The notes beneath the pieces were generated by a model. The model was not told where the DNA came from, searched no databases, and was given only the letters and a program-made list of their open reading frames with translations. The translations under genes and the position numbers were made by a program. A stretch of 64,000 nucleotides of DNA, taken from positions 806,001-870,000 of the forward strand of contig JBANDB010000008.1 in assembly GCA_037576215.1 (NCBI GenBank), read 5' to 3'. Within the stretch, counting starts at the first letter, position 1, and each line of letters begins with the position of its first letter. This document shows positions 53,916 to 64,000 of this stretch, piece after piece. The DNA is from Armillaria gallica. Lineage: Eukaryota > Basidiomycota > Agaricomycetes > Agaricales > Physalacriaceae.

Positions 53916-56005
53916 ATGATTAGTCTCGTTTCGGCAAGCTTTCTTGGTGTGGTAGGTCTTGTCGAGCTCGACGTTTTGAAATTCGTAGTAATTAATGAAC
54001 AGGTGAACCACTTGTATTTCCACAGAGCGGAACCGACGAGACCCATAGCGACATCGCTGTTCCTCGCACTCGAGCCTTCGCTACTGCTCTACTTTAGCGG
54101 GAGGGCTTTGTCTGTTACTTCCCTGCTCATCGTCTACACTTTCTTCTTCGTCTCGCTGGGTCTGTCCATCTGCGCCTACCGGCTATCTCCCTTCCACCCT
54201 CTCTCTAGGATTCCCGGCCCAATTGCCTACAAGGTCACCAAGCTGTACGGCGCATGGATATGCTGGAAAGGACATCAACAAATTGATTGGAAGGACCTTC
54301 ATGACGAGTATGGGCCTATCGTTCGAACCGGTATATCCGTTTGCTCCGTCTCCCGATCGTATATTCACTGCCACTCCTGATAGGACCCAATGAAGTATCC
54401 GTCATCGACGTTCAATCAATTAACGCAGTCTTCGGGACCGGAGGACTCCCGAAAGGCACCTGTAAGCCCTGAGCTGGGTAAATGTATTGATGCTGACTTG
54501 CCTAATTATCCAGATTATACATGCCGACACGCTTCTCCCCCTGGGTCTACTAGTCTCCTACTATTGACTGGCGCTTCGCATGCTAGTAGAAGACGACGCT
54601 GGTCCAAGGGCTTGAACATCCAGGCGCTTAAGGATTACGAGGTCCACATCTCAGAGAGAGCGGCGCAGCTAACGGAAAAAATCAAAGACATGAATGCTGA
54701 GCCTCTAGACTTGGTGCCTTGGCTGAACTATTTTACGTGAGTCTCTTCCCCTCCGACACCCTGGCGCGTATTGACCGATTCCAGCGTGGACTTCATGGGA
54801 GATATGGCGTGAGTACTGTACCTCAAATGATACCAGACCCGAGGTGCCTGACGCTAGTAACAACTAGGTTCGGAGGTGGTTCTGAATTGATGGCGACTGA
54901 CGGCCAGGGTGACGGGATCTTCGCCATGCTGGATATCTACTGGAGGTATGCTGTGGCCATTTCTGGTTAACGTGGTGAACGTAATTATTAGAGTTATATC
55001 CGCGGCCTGCCATGTTCCGTGGGCATACCAAGCCACTGTGCTCATGGCTTCGCTCCTCTCGAAGGGATTTTCGGGGATGAGGCCGTATGCAGCACAACGT
55101 GCCACCAATCGTGTACAAAGCGGCTCGAAAACGAAGGATTTATGGTATCATCTGGTAAACGGCCGTCATCCTCCTCGCTTGATAGTTATCTTACTGACGT
55201 ATCCTGCAGATGGATGAAGAAGGTATTGAAAAATCCAAGCCGCCCCTGAACGATGTCGTCGCCGACGGCTTGTTAGCGATTGTAGCTGGAGCAGACACCA
55301 GTTCTTCAGCAATGAGTTGCATGTTCTGGTGTCTCTTGTCGGATCGTGAATGCCTCAAGCGTCTACAGCATGAGATAGATACCGTATTCCCCGACGGTGC
55401 GAATGCTTTGGACACGTCGAAGCATTCTGAGCTGCCTTATCTGCGAGCCTGCATGTACGTCTATTTGTCGAGATCTGAATACTTTAATTCTTACCTGACT
55501 CACAGCAACGAGACGTTGAGATTGTTCCCACCATTACCCACCAATGGCCCTCGCGAAGTACCAAGAGGTTCGCATGGGAAAATCATCTTTGGCCAGTAAG
55601 TTGTTCACGATTCGATGGTTTCTCTAATAAACTCAATTTGGGTTTGCGAGTTTTCTACCTGAAGGCACACAAGTCTACATCCCGCCTTATGCCATCCACC
55701 GCAATCCCCAGTATTTCTCCCCCCTACCTGACAAGTTCGTTCCTGAAAGATGGATCGCGAGTTCGGGCTTCTCAGAGAATCACAATCTCGACGCATTTAT
55801 TCCTTTTTCATCTGGGCCTGCGAGCTGCGTTGGGAAGAAACTGGCTATGCAGGAGATGATGATGCTGACAAGTCTACTAGTGCAGAGATTTGATATGCGT
55901 TTCGCACAAGGATTTGATAGCGCCGCCTGGCCACTTGGTATCCTTGATCATTTCATAACAACCCGACCGAATCTTCCTATAGTGATGACACCGAGAGCTC
56001 AGTAA
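53916..56005 (+). CDS. Cytochrome P450
   Basis: A microsomal haem monooxygenase. The N-terminus is hydrophobic (SVTSLLIVYTFFFVSLGLSI) and leads into HPLSRIPGPIAYKVTKLYG. ALKDYEVHISERAAQLTEKI and TVDFMGDMAFGGGSELM follow. The I-helix oxygen-binding motif is VAGADTSSSAMS. The ExxR motif is in NETLRLFPPLP, split by an intron near 55455-55505. PERW is present. The haem loop is FIPFSSGPASCVGKKLA with the Cys ligand. It ends NLPIVMTPRAQ. About ten introns are removed. It is related to fungal P450s of the CYP67/CYP5144-like kind; the substrate is unknown. The 54530-54600 exon reads LLLLTGASHASRRRRW in frame and needs no intron despite stops in other frames. Confidence 0.9.
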
Positions 56006-56584
56006 GCCGGTGCAGTTTATACGTTTCCGCTTCGGAGTATGCCTTTCTCGATCTCCTATTTTGCATCGAGTTGCTGTAGATATCTAGTAGATATCCGTGT
56101 ATTATTATTGGTTTTAGTCAACAATGATAAATTCATGTCTGCTGGCCTGTAGCGAAAAAATCAATAGGTCATTTGGATTGTATGAAACAGGCTCAGTCGC
56201 ATCATCCTGGGAGTTATGAAGATCCGACGATTCCTTTTACCCATGGCAAAAGTTGCTAAAGCGATCTGCCTGCTCAGAGGAGCTTTGGAGGAGCTTGAGC
56301 AATTTAGAGGGAGACGCCTTCAGCCAGGCTGTTACTTACTACGACGAGTACGTGACGGACATTACATTCGCGTGTTCATTGCCTTTGCAATTGTCCCAAT
56401 GTCCTTCGTAGTGACAGGCGCTATTCAAGGTGCTGCCAACGATCCAACGACTCGGCACGACGGTGTCGATGAAGCCGAAAGTCTGCCGAACCGAGTCCGA
56501 GTCTCCGGCAAAAGACCTGGTTCTTTCCACCAACACGGTAGGTCTTTCTCTTTCAAAGGGCGTTTTACAGACCCAAACTCTCCA
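56006..56584. other. Intergenic, no supported gene
   Basis: A spacer of 579 bp between the P450 and the NUP42 pseudogene. A 124-codon plus-strand frame (56216-56590) has no recognisable features. It does not obviously match the TAF4 side of NUP42, so the duplicated segment seems to end here. Confidence 0.4.
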
Positions 56585-57855
56585 TATTAGGCCGTTTATA
56601 TAATCCTCCTGGAAGTAAATGTCGTTTTGGTGTGAATTGCAAGAATCAACGTCCCAAAAGTGTTACTGAGAAGTTCAGAAGTGCGTCATCTCTGCTGTGT
56701 GGCATGCTCCCGTATTGAATATTGACGCTCCCCATAGATTCGTCATAGAATAGCTTCAAAACGGACGCATTATATCCTTCTAGCCTACCTTTCACGTATT
56801 TCATGCATCTCGCCACGAAACCAGACATTCCCATTGTTTCATCCTTTGGACCCGCGAAACACGAGCCTCTCCTCGTTGCTGGCCAGGATGAATCACCGGA
56901 AGAGCTCCGATTTCAAGCATTCAAAGTACTGAGTTCCGGAAATGTCAACCAATATGTATGAATTCCCTGCTTTCTACTTTCGACATGTGGTATTTAACAT
57001 TAGAGGTGCATGGCACCCTTGCGAAATTTGCGAGTGGTTCTGCTTCAACATCTACAGGCTCTGTCTATGGCCCATCGTCGACATCGCCGACTTCTGCCTT
57101 TGGCCAGCGACAGTCTGCGTTCGGTCAGCCTGCACTTGGACCTTTTGACCAACGGCTACATCTGTTGGCAAGCCAGCAACTCAATCGTCAGCGCTACCAG
57201 CTGGCCAGTCATCCACCTTTGGACAGCCAGCCTTCAGTGTCCTACCAAACGGCCCAACCGAGATCTATTTTCAGGCAAACGTCAGTGATCAGACCAGGCA
57301 CTAGGGCGCCCCGTCTGCAGGAGGCAGGGTCCGTTCCTTTAGCGGAGGGAAGAAGTGAGGGAGGATTCACGGCTTTCGCATCACAGCCAACTGGTATGTC
57401 TGCGAATAACGCGACTACTCCCTCAACGAGCGCGTTTGGCACGCCAGCTGCTCCTACCAGTGCGTTCGGGAACCCTGCCCCTACGCCGTCTGCGTTTGGC
57501 AACAACACCCAGCGGTCCGTATTCAGCACATTACTCGGTGGTTAGCAATCTGCATTCTGGCAAGCATCAACAGCAGCGCCTGTATCAACCCTTTACCAGT
57601 TCTAATCCATCTCCGTTCGGGCCCAATTTAAACACACAGAGTAAAACGCGTTCTCTCGACCCTTCACTGCATCTGTGCCTCTTCGGCCTTGACAGTTTTC
57701 TTTCAGCCCGCCTGCCGCCGCCCTCCCTCCATATCTATGTCCTCCAATCTCAGGGACAAGCCGGGGAAATCGTCTATTATCAGCTATTGCCCCTACCTAT
57801 AGGAGAGCGACGGAGGCGGTCAAGTTCTAGTGGGCCAAGGTGCCGAAGGTGATAT
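56585..57855 (+). pseudogene. Inverted NUP42 pseudogene
   Basis: A decayed copy of NUP42 in the opposite orientation. KCRFGVNCKN is left of the zinc finger, and its last ligand His has become Arg (NQRPK in place of NEHPK). MSTNMYEFPAFYFRHVVFN matches the second conserved block. SAFGTPAAPTSAFGNPAP remains of the FG repeats, which are much shortened. Stops and frame changes occur throughout, for example TAG at about 57543. The C-terminal DNA (GCGGTCAAGTTCTAGTGGG) ends near 57855. Intron sequence corresponding to the NUP42 introns is still present, so it arose by DNA duplication and not by retroposition. The similarity continues into the 3' flank. Confidence 0.85.
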
Positions 57856-58786
57856 GCATTTGACATAGCACACAATTTTGATTTTTGAACTGTATTGACA
57901 GTTGTAATCTATCAACATTCAATTGCTACAGCTGATGAAATTGGACGCGTTCTTAGAACGTTCGCACTAAACGAGTCTGCATAAGGCATCTCAATGTTGA
58001 CTGTAAGCACACATGTCGTGATGCTTGCTTCGGGTCGTTTGCACGCCAGTACCCGAAATCTAATCTGGACCCTTCATGTACGCTTTACTCAGTACTTTCA
58101 TCCTGATTCTGTTATTCTTATACTTTTACGGCAGTTCTGCTCTCACCAGATTCGGTTTGCATCAGACTCTGCATCGGTTTCGGGTAAACATCTTTGACGA
58201 ACCGCCGAGAAGGCATCGACCAAACGGGCAATGAAGACGAGGTTTAGTAGTGACTGTCCTTACATCCGCCGCGCCTCTTGGTAATGCGTAATGATGAGAT
58301 GAGGTGAGGTACTAATTTCCTTCAATTGAAGTGGCAACTCAAAACAAGAATTCTGGTCTGCTTTTCTGCTCTATGCCGTCCAGTCGAGTTCAGGTAGATG
58401 AGAGGTATAAGTTCTAGACTTTTGCTTCGATGATCATTGATGCTCCTAGAGTCGCTTGAGCATCCATCTCTACTGTTGATAAAACCAACGAATGAAATGC
58501 GACGGCATCAAATGTCGTTGGTTCATAATCGATCAAGCTATTCGTCGTAAATCTTTGGTAGGACAGACATCTTCTCATGTCAATCCCTTCTTATTACTGT
58601 TTGATCTCATCGAGGCATCACCATCGAAGGTGTACCAGTACCCGTACCTAGGATCTCATTTCAACAGCTTCTAACAGGGAATCGACTTTTGTAACCTGTC
58701 CTTGATCATCTGATGCGTTCAACAGATGTTATAACTGGACGATTGTATGAGAATTCATGTACCTCCCTTCGTCCGCACTGGGCCTA
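57856..58786. other. NUP42 pseudogene 3' flank and 5' flank of DUF6533 copy 3
   Basis: No gene is called. The left end resembles the NUP42 3' flank. From about 58310 onward the DNA resembles the upstream regions of the other DUF6533 copies (CTTCAATTGAAGTGGC, ATAACTGGACGATTG). Confidence 0.5.
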
Positions 58787-60157
58787 ATGTCTATCCCTCT
58801 CGTTGGCCAATTATTATTCGCAAAGTATACGTCGCGTACGCTGCCACAGCCTGCTAGCTTCACGTTGCTGGATCTAATGACAACATAGCTGCGGCAGCCG
58901 TTCTTATTTTATGGGACCATTCCCTGACATTCGATGAAGAAGTAGCAACGATGTGGAGGTCTCACGACGGGCAGATTCTCACAAGAGTTGTCTATATAAT
59001 GAACCGTTACTTCACGGAGGCGGTGATGCTATATACGGCTTATGGCTCGTGAATGTGTTTCATGCCCTCTTCATCTCGCTAACCCGTCTTGAATTCAGTC
59101 ATGGGAGGAGCCACGGCTAACAAGGTCAGTGCTTGGTGCTTTCGTGACAGCTTGACACTAACGTCAGAACAAGGAGTGAGCTTTACATGCATTAACTCAA
59201 AGAGACCGAAATAATGTCTCCAGTTGCGCAAACATGTTCTGGTTATTGACTATGACTGCAGTTGTTCTATCTAGCATTTTACAATGTTGGTCGTGTGCTT
59301 TCATCATTGGAATATCTGTGACTGACAGTAAATGCAGTTTTCATCATGATGCGTGTCTATCGACTGTGGGATCACAAGCCAATTGTTCGCAGGGTGCTGC
59401 TCGTCATGTTCGTTACCTGCACAGCGGGTGTATTCATTTTTGCTGTCATGACAGATTTGACCATTTCGAGGACACGAAGTAATCTCCATTCAATTGGCTG
59501 ACGAATAGTTTCTAACCCTTTTCCCAGTCGAGCTGCCACCTACAATCATAGTCTGCGCATATTTCGGGGTACCTAAGACAGTGCCTTCCGCGATGGGTTT
59601 TTGGTGAGCCCGTTACACAAGAAGCGTGCATTTTCTGATTGAATACAGATGGCTTTCAATATCTTTGTCATTGTGGTCTCCATCTACAATGCTCTGGAAA
59701 GCCCGCGCCGGTATGAGAACGAAGTTTTTTATTCACTGCGGCGCGATGGTGCAAGGATCTACTTGGTGAGCTACTACATTTCCCTCCAACATCTGTACAT
59801 ACTTTGAACTTCGTCCTAGTTTGTCTCCCGTACGTAACGATGCCTCTTTTTGCAAGATTCGTATTCATTATATCATCTAGTCCTATGGGTGGTCCTTCTG
59901 ATAACCTCTCTTGTTACAGAGGTAGGTGTCAGATTGAGCATACCACCTCTCCGTCTGCTCATTTCTGCTAGTTTCCGCTGTTCTTCCCTATTTTCAGGTA
60001 TGTATTGCCACCTCTGCATGAGAGTAAGATGATAACTCTCTCCGTCAGTCTCGTATCTTCCTTGAAAGCCAATCTTACCTCTCGGATGCACTTGTACATA
60101 GAAAGCTTGTCAAACCCCACACGTCCAGTTGTGATTTATACAGGACAAGAAAGCTGA
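58787..60157 (+). CDS. DUF6533 seven-helix membrane protein, copy 3
   Basis: The copy with the best-preserved frame. It starts MSIPLVGQLLFAKYTS, then AAAVLILWDHSLTFDEEVA and VVYIMNRYFTEAVMLYTAY. VFIMMRVYRLWDHKPIVRR, VLLVMFVTCTAGVFIFAVM and FNIFVIVVSIYNALESPRR are helices two to six in rough order. LLWVVLLITSLVTE and FPLFFPIFSLVSSLKANLTS complete the protein, ending TGQES. The 8-nt exon at 59168-59175 reads AACAAGGA, open. One intron (from about 59048) starts GCTCGT where the other copies have GTTCGT, so it would be a GC-AG intron. The function of the family is unknown. Confidence 0.72.
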
Positions 60158-62337
60158 AATCTGAGGCGCACATGGAACATCACTGAGACTCTTCTTAGTT
60201 AGTTAGGATACTTAATGACGAGTGCAGCGCCGATATCCATTGTTACCACAATTAGCACCTCAATACAAAGCGTTTAACATAATTTTATTCTGAAGGGAAA
60301 AGCGGAATATGTAAGTAAGCATTATTTTCTGTAGCCGGCTTGGAATCGGCAAGTAATGATTTGTATAACAAGTTGGCGGCTGTCCAATGCCAGGGCTGAA
60401 CGTAACTTACGGTTATGTCTGTGGAGAATTCAAGTTTTCAAGTTGGCGCAACCGTAGGAAGTATACGGCAGCAATATGTCAGGATGGTTTAGCTTAGGTG
60501 TCAATTCTCCAGTTCAGTGTTTTGTCGGTCGCGCGTTCAAACCTTAGCCTGGTCACAGTACCATTTTTTTTTCGCTCTTGTCGCATTTGTTGGGGGATTC
60601 CTGTTATAAATATTTGCTTCGGCTACAGGTACGCTTAGGATGATCACATATGCATAGTATTGCTTTACAGGTCCATGAGAGAACGTGATGCTTTGACACA
60701 GGCACGGCAGCGCTTCTTCTGCCCTTCCTTTTTCAAGCTTGCAAAATTCATGAACCTGCCGTGTGACTTTGACAATTCTGTCAATAAGTGGTTGTGCTAT
60801 ATTGAGGATTGAATTTATGTTCCCGGTGATCCCTTTCATGTTAGGAATAGAACAGCTCAGTTAGTCACACGTAGTAAGAATGTGATAGATAATGATAAAA
60901 TGAATGGTATACGCACCTCAGTTAGTCACACGTAGTAGTGGTGATCAACTGAGGTGTGAAACGGTAGGTATAGGCGACGGAATAAGGGGTTAATAATCTA
61001 TATATGGCAAGTAAGTTCAATCAAGGAATTGAGAAGCGTCGTCGAGACGGGCTAGGCTGAATCATCGACATTTCATCGTTGTTTGAAGATGGTAATTGCG
61101 AAAGTTAGACAGAGCAGAGATTGAATATAATACTATATTTCACTCACTCTAGCCATAATTTGGCGACTCTATGCCCGTAATATCATTGTTATTATTTCAG
61201 GAGCAGTGTTGTCCATGTTTGGTACACATAGGACCCGCCACTGGCAGGATTACGCAGTGTCTTAAGAAAGCAGAAATTCAGTAAAAAATCAACACACCTT
61301 GCTCTAAATCTACTTCTCAAGGCGGCGAAATTGCTTGAAAAACCCATGCATTCCACTTCAGACGCCAACAGCTTTGTACTGAATAGCAAATTTGCCATCT
61401 GCATTTTGGCTGAGGGTTCATAAGCGAATGCCGACAGAATTGAGCCAAGCTCCCGTTAATTTTCGCCCAGCCCCAGCACCCCTATGGCCACCAGTCATGC
61501 TATAATCAGGTTGAAAGTTTAAATTGATATAACGTAGTATCGACACGCAGCAACAGGCCTTGAGCACGACGCGTCGCGGGGCTATTATCGTGTTGATGGA
61601 ATCGGAGGGATCGACGTGAGAACAAACTGCCTAAAACATCTTGAATTATCAATATATGAGCTATGTACAAATCGGGACATAGCCTCTCCACAGGCAGGCA
61701 CCGGACACAAACGGGACATGAGCCTCTATCTATCTATCTCTCAAAGCTCCGGGGCTATGCATCAGTCCCGAGTAAAATATCATTGACGAATCATTGAATA
61801 CACACGAACTTTCCTCCTACGCATAGGGAATGGAAGTTTCTTTCAATTGGAGCGGCAGTTCAACCAAGTTCAAACAACATCTCTGGTCTGATCATTAGCT
61901 TTACGCTTGCCCGTCAAGGTGCTTATTTGACGCAGTCTATTTGGATGAAAAGTGTTCGCAACTAATACTCCACGTCTTCGCTTGGATGCCCTTACTATTA
62001 GACTCGCGAAATAAGTACCCATCGGCTTGAAATTTTGTTGGTACATGAACGATGTGTGTCCCTGTAACTCTTCGGTCTAAACATACGACACGCAGCATGT
62101 GGCTTATATCAATATCTTCTCATCAACGTAGACATCTTATCTGTTTGATCTCGTCGAGAGGCTACTATAGACTAGATGCTGGTACATGTGCTAAGGGCTT
62201 CGTTCTAATAGCTTCTTTCATCACAAAACGGGGGACTTGATTCTGCCCTTGACGGCCTGGTATGTTTCACAGATCTTTAAAACTGGACGATTGACTGTAC
62301 GAGGAATCACAAGTCTCCTTTGTTCGTGCTAGTCCTA
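60158..62337. other. Intergenic; right part is DUF6533 copy 4 upstream DNA
   Basis: About 2.2 kb. A 21-bp direct repeat lies at 60856 and 60917. A TCTATCTATC tract lies near 61725. From about 61755 the sequence resembles the upstream regions of the other DUF6533 copies. Short open frames at 60537-60839 and 61192-61404 (minus) are not convincing genes. Confidence 0.45.
60856..60937 (+). repeat. Pair of 21-bp direct repeats
   Basis: Both 60856-60876 and 60917-60937 share a 21-bp word that contains CTCAGTTAGTCACACGTAGT. The start-to-start distance is 61 bp. Function unknown. Confidence 0.85.
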
Positions 62338-63742
62338 ATGTCTACCGCAGGCTCTGTTGGCCAAATATTATTTGCAAAGTATACACCGCGTACGTTAACA
62401 CAGTTTGCTATGTTCATACATCGGGACCTAACGACAAGATAGCTGCAGGAATTGCTCTTATCTTATGGGACCATTGCCTGACTTTCGACGAAGAAGTGGC
62501 AGCGATGTGGGGATCTTTCAAAGGACCGGTCCTCACAAAAGTCATCTATATGATGAACCGTTACTTCACGGAGGCTGTGATACTGTATACAGCCTACGGT
62601 TCGTGGCCAGTTTTTCGTGCCTCCGCCCCTCCCTAATTTGTCTCGAATTTAGTCTTCACTGGATTGAGAGGACCCACAGCTAACAAGGTCAGTGATTGGC
62701 GCTTCCGCGATGAGCTGACATTAATATCAGAACTAGGAGTAAGCTTAATGCATATTGGTTTAAAGAGACCGTCAAGTAACACGTTTTTAGTTGCGCAACC
62801 GTTTTCTGGTTAATTACTATCTCTGCGACCGTTTTAGCTGGCATATTACAATGTTGGTTGCCCGGTTTCATCATTGGAATATCTGTGGCTGACAGTAAAT
62901 GAAGTTTTCATCATGCTGCGTGCCTATCGATTGTGGGATCACAAACAAACTATACGCAGAGTGTTGCTCGCCGTATTTGTTGCCTGTATGACAGGCACGC
63001 TGGTTCTTTCTGTCATGATGGTTTTGACCCTTTCGAGGACACAAGGTAGTCGTCGTTTGTTTCCTGATGACATATTGCTAACGCCTTTACCACAGTCGTG
63101 CTACCCCCCAAAGTGGCAACTTGTTCGGTTCCTGAGATTCCGAAGACAACACCTTTCCTGATGGGTACATTGGTGAGCCCTCGATCCCCTAGAAAGTGAA
63201 TATCTGCTGATTGAATACAGCTGTTATTCAATCTTTTGTTATATCGGTCTCCTTCTACAATGCTCTTGAAGAACCGCGCCGGCGCGAAAGCGAAGTTTTT
63301 GATAAGCTGCGGCGCGATGGCGTAAAGACTTACTTTGTAAGCTTGCTACCACCCCCCTCCAATGCTAGTACATCTGTTAAACTCTGTCCTAGATTGTTTC
63401 TCGTAGGTCATAACGACTTTTGCCTTAGGGACCGTTTTCATTGTTATCTTTAGTTCTATGGGTGTTGCTTCTTATAACCTCTCTTATTGCAGAGGTAGGT
63501 GTCGCTTGAGCATATATCGCCTCTCCGTCTACTGATTTTCTCTTAGATGTGGGTATTCTTCCCTATTTTGGTGTATGTGTTGTGTTACCATCTGCGCATG
63601 AGAGTAGGATACTGACGCTTCCCTCAGTCTCGCATGGCCTGTGACGACTAATCTTACCTCTCGGATGCACCTTCGCATCGAAAGCCTGAGACTGTCCGAC
63701 ATTGCACATCCTACCATGATATACACGACACAAGAAGACTGA
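62338..63742 (+). CDS. DUF6533 seven-helix membrane protein, copy 4 (possible nonsense codon)
   Basis: Starts MSTAGSVGQILFAKYTP, then ALILWDHCLTFDEEVAAMWG and VIYMMNRYFTEAVILYTAY. The next exon reads VFTGLRGPTANK. CATVFWLITISATVLAGIL, VFIMLRAYRLWDHKQTIRR and VLLAVFVACMTGTLVLSVM follow. VIQSFVISVSFYNALEEPRR, LLWVLLLITSLIAE and NLTSRMHLRIESLRL complete it, and it ends TQED at 63740-63742. As in copy 1, the 8-nt exon (62731-62738) is AACTAGGA, which gives a TAG in phase. The remaining exons are all in phase, so it is either a very young pseudogene or splices this point differently. Confidence 0.7.
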
Positions 63743-64000
63743 CATCTGACATATATATGAAACATAATCACTCTTCTTAACATACTTAATGATATGACGA
63801 GTGCAGCCATAATAGACGTGTTTGTACGACAAGCTATCGTCCGCCCGGCTGTGAGAGCCGTTGAACTACGTGCTGACCTGTTTGCCAATAGGTCCTGTGA
63901 AGGTATTTAGCGCACACTTCTTCGTAAGAATTTAGCCTTTCATTTTCTGTCTTCCGCATATTCTCATTCAACTTCGGCCGAGGCGTTTACTACTGGGCCG
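63743..64000. other. 3' flank of DUF6533 copy 4
   Basis: No gene is seen. A 119-codon minus-strand frame (63529-63888) is mostly the antisense of the copy 4 end. Confidence 0.4.

Noticed and set aside
60465..60560. Possible tRNA (GGTTTAGCTTAGG ... GCGTTCAAACC)
   Set aside because: The D and T stems do not pair; only a partial acceptor-like match exists.

Overview
The window is nuclear DNA from a filamentous basidiomycete, most likely an Agaricomycete mushroom. Genes are packed on both strands and cut by many GT-AG introns of about 45-60 nt. Exons can be as short as 8 nt. The gene set is fungal: exomer CHS5, HOPS VPS41, an NCS2 purine permease, an M35 deuterolysin, a P450 and four DUF6533 membrane proteins. 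All calls come from reading the sequence; no database search was run.

From 1 to 36.7 kb the layout is ordinary. In order: a TAP-type alpha/beta hydrolase (+), a SWIM zinc-finger ATP-dependent DNA ligase (-), a broken hypothetical gene (-), tRNA-dihydrouridine synthase DUS1 (+), an auxilin/SWA2-like UBA-TPR-J protein (+), an F-box protein (+), an alpha/beta hydrolase (+), a Ser/Thr kinase (+), a purine permease (-), VPS41 (+), CHS5 (-), CDK8/SSN3 (+), a secreted deuterolysin (+), a Tse2-like ADP-ribosyltransferase-fold protein (-) and a GH13 alpha-glucosidase (-). Most have housekeeping roles in trafficking (auxilin, VPS41, CHS5), transcription (CDK8) and tRNA modification (DUS1).

From 36.7 to 64 kb the DNA is accessory and rearranged. 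Four DUF6533 seven-helix genes lie at 39.9-41.3 (-), 45.5-46.9 (-), 58.8-60.2 (+) and 62.3-63.7 (+). The FG-nucleoporin NUP42 (47.6-49.6, -) has a decayed inverted copy at 56.6-57.9 (+) and a 3' fragment at 44.9-45.2 (-). The NUP42 plus DUF6533 pair therefore forms two inverted arms around a normal segment with TAF4, mitochondrial METAP1D and a P450. A 270-bp direct repeat lies at 37.0 and 42.0 kb, and a scrap of the ARB1-like gene's 3' end lies at 33.9 kb. The ARB1-like gene, a putative Argonaute chaperone, sits inside this duplicated zone.

No tRNA, rRNA, CRISPR array or transposase gene could be supported. The observations most worth checking are the inverted segmental duplication, a shared nonsense codon in an 8-nt microexon of two DUF6533 copies, the SWIM-ligase fusion with consecutive microexons, the Tse2-like protein, and several apparent reading-frame breaks.
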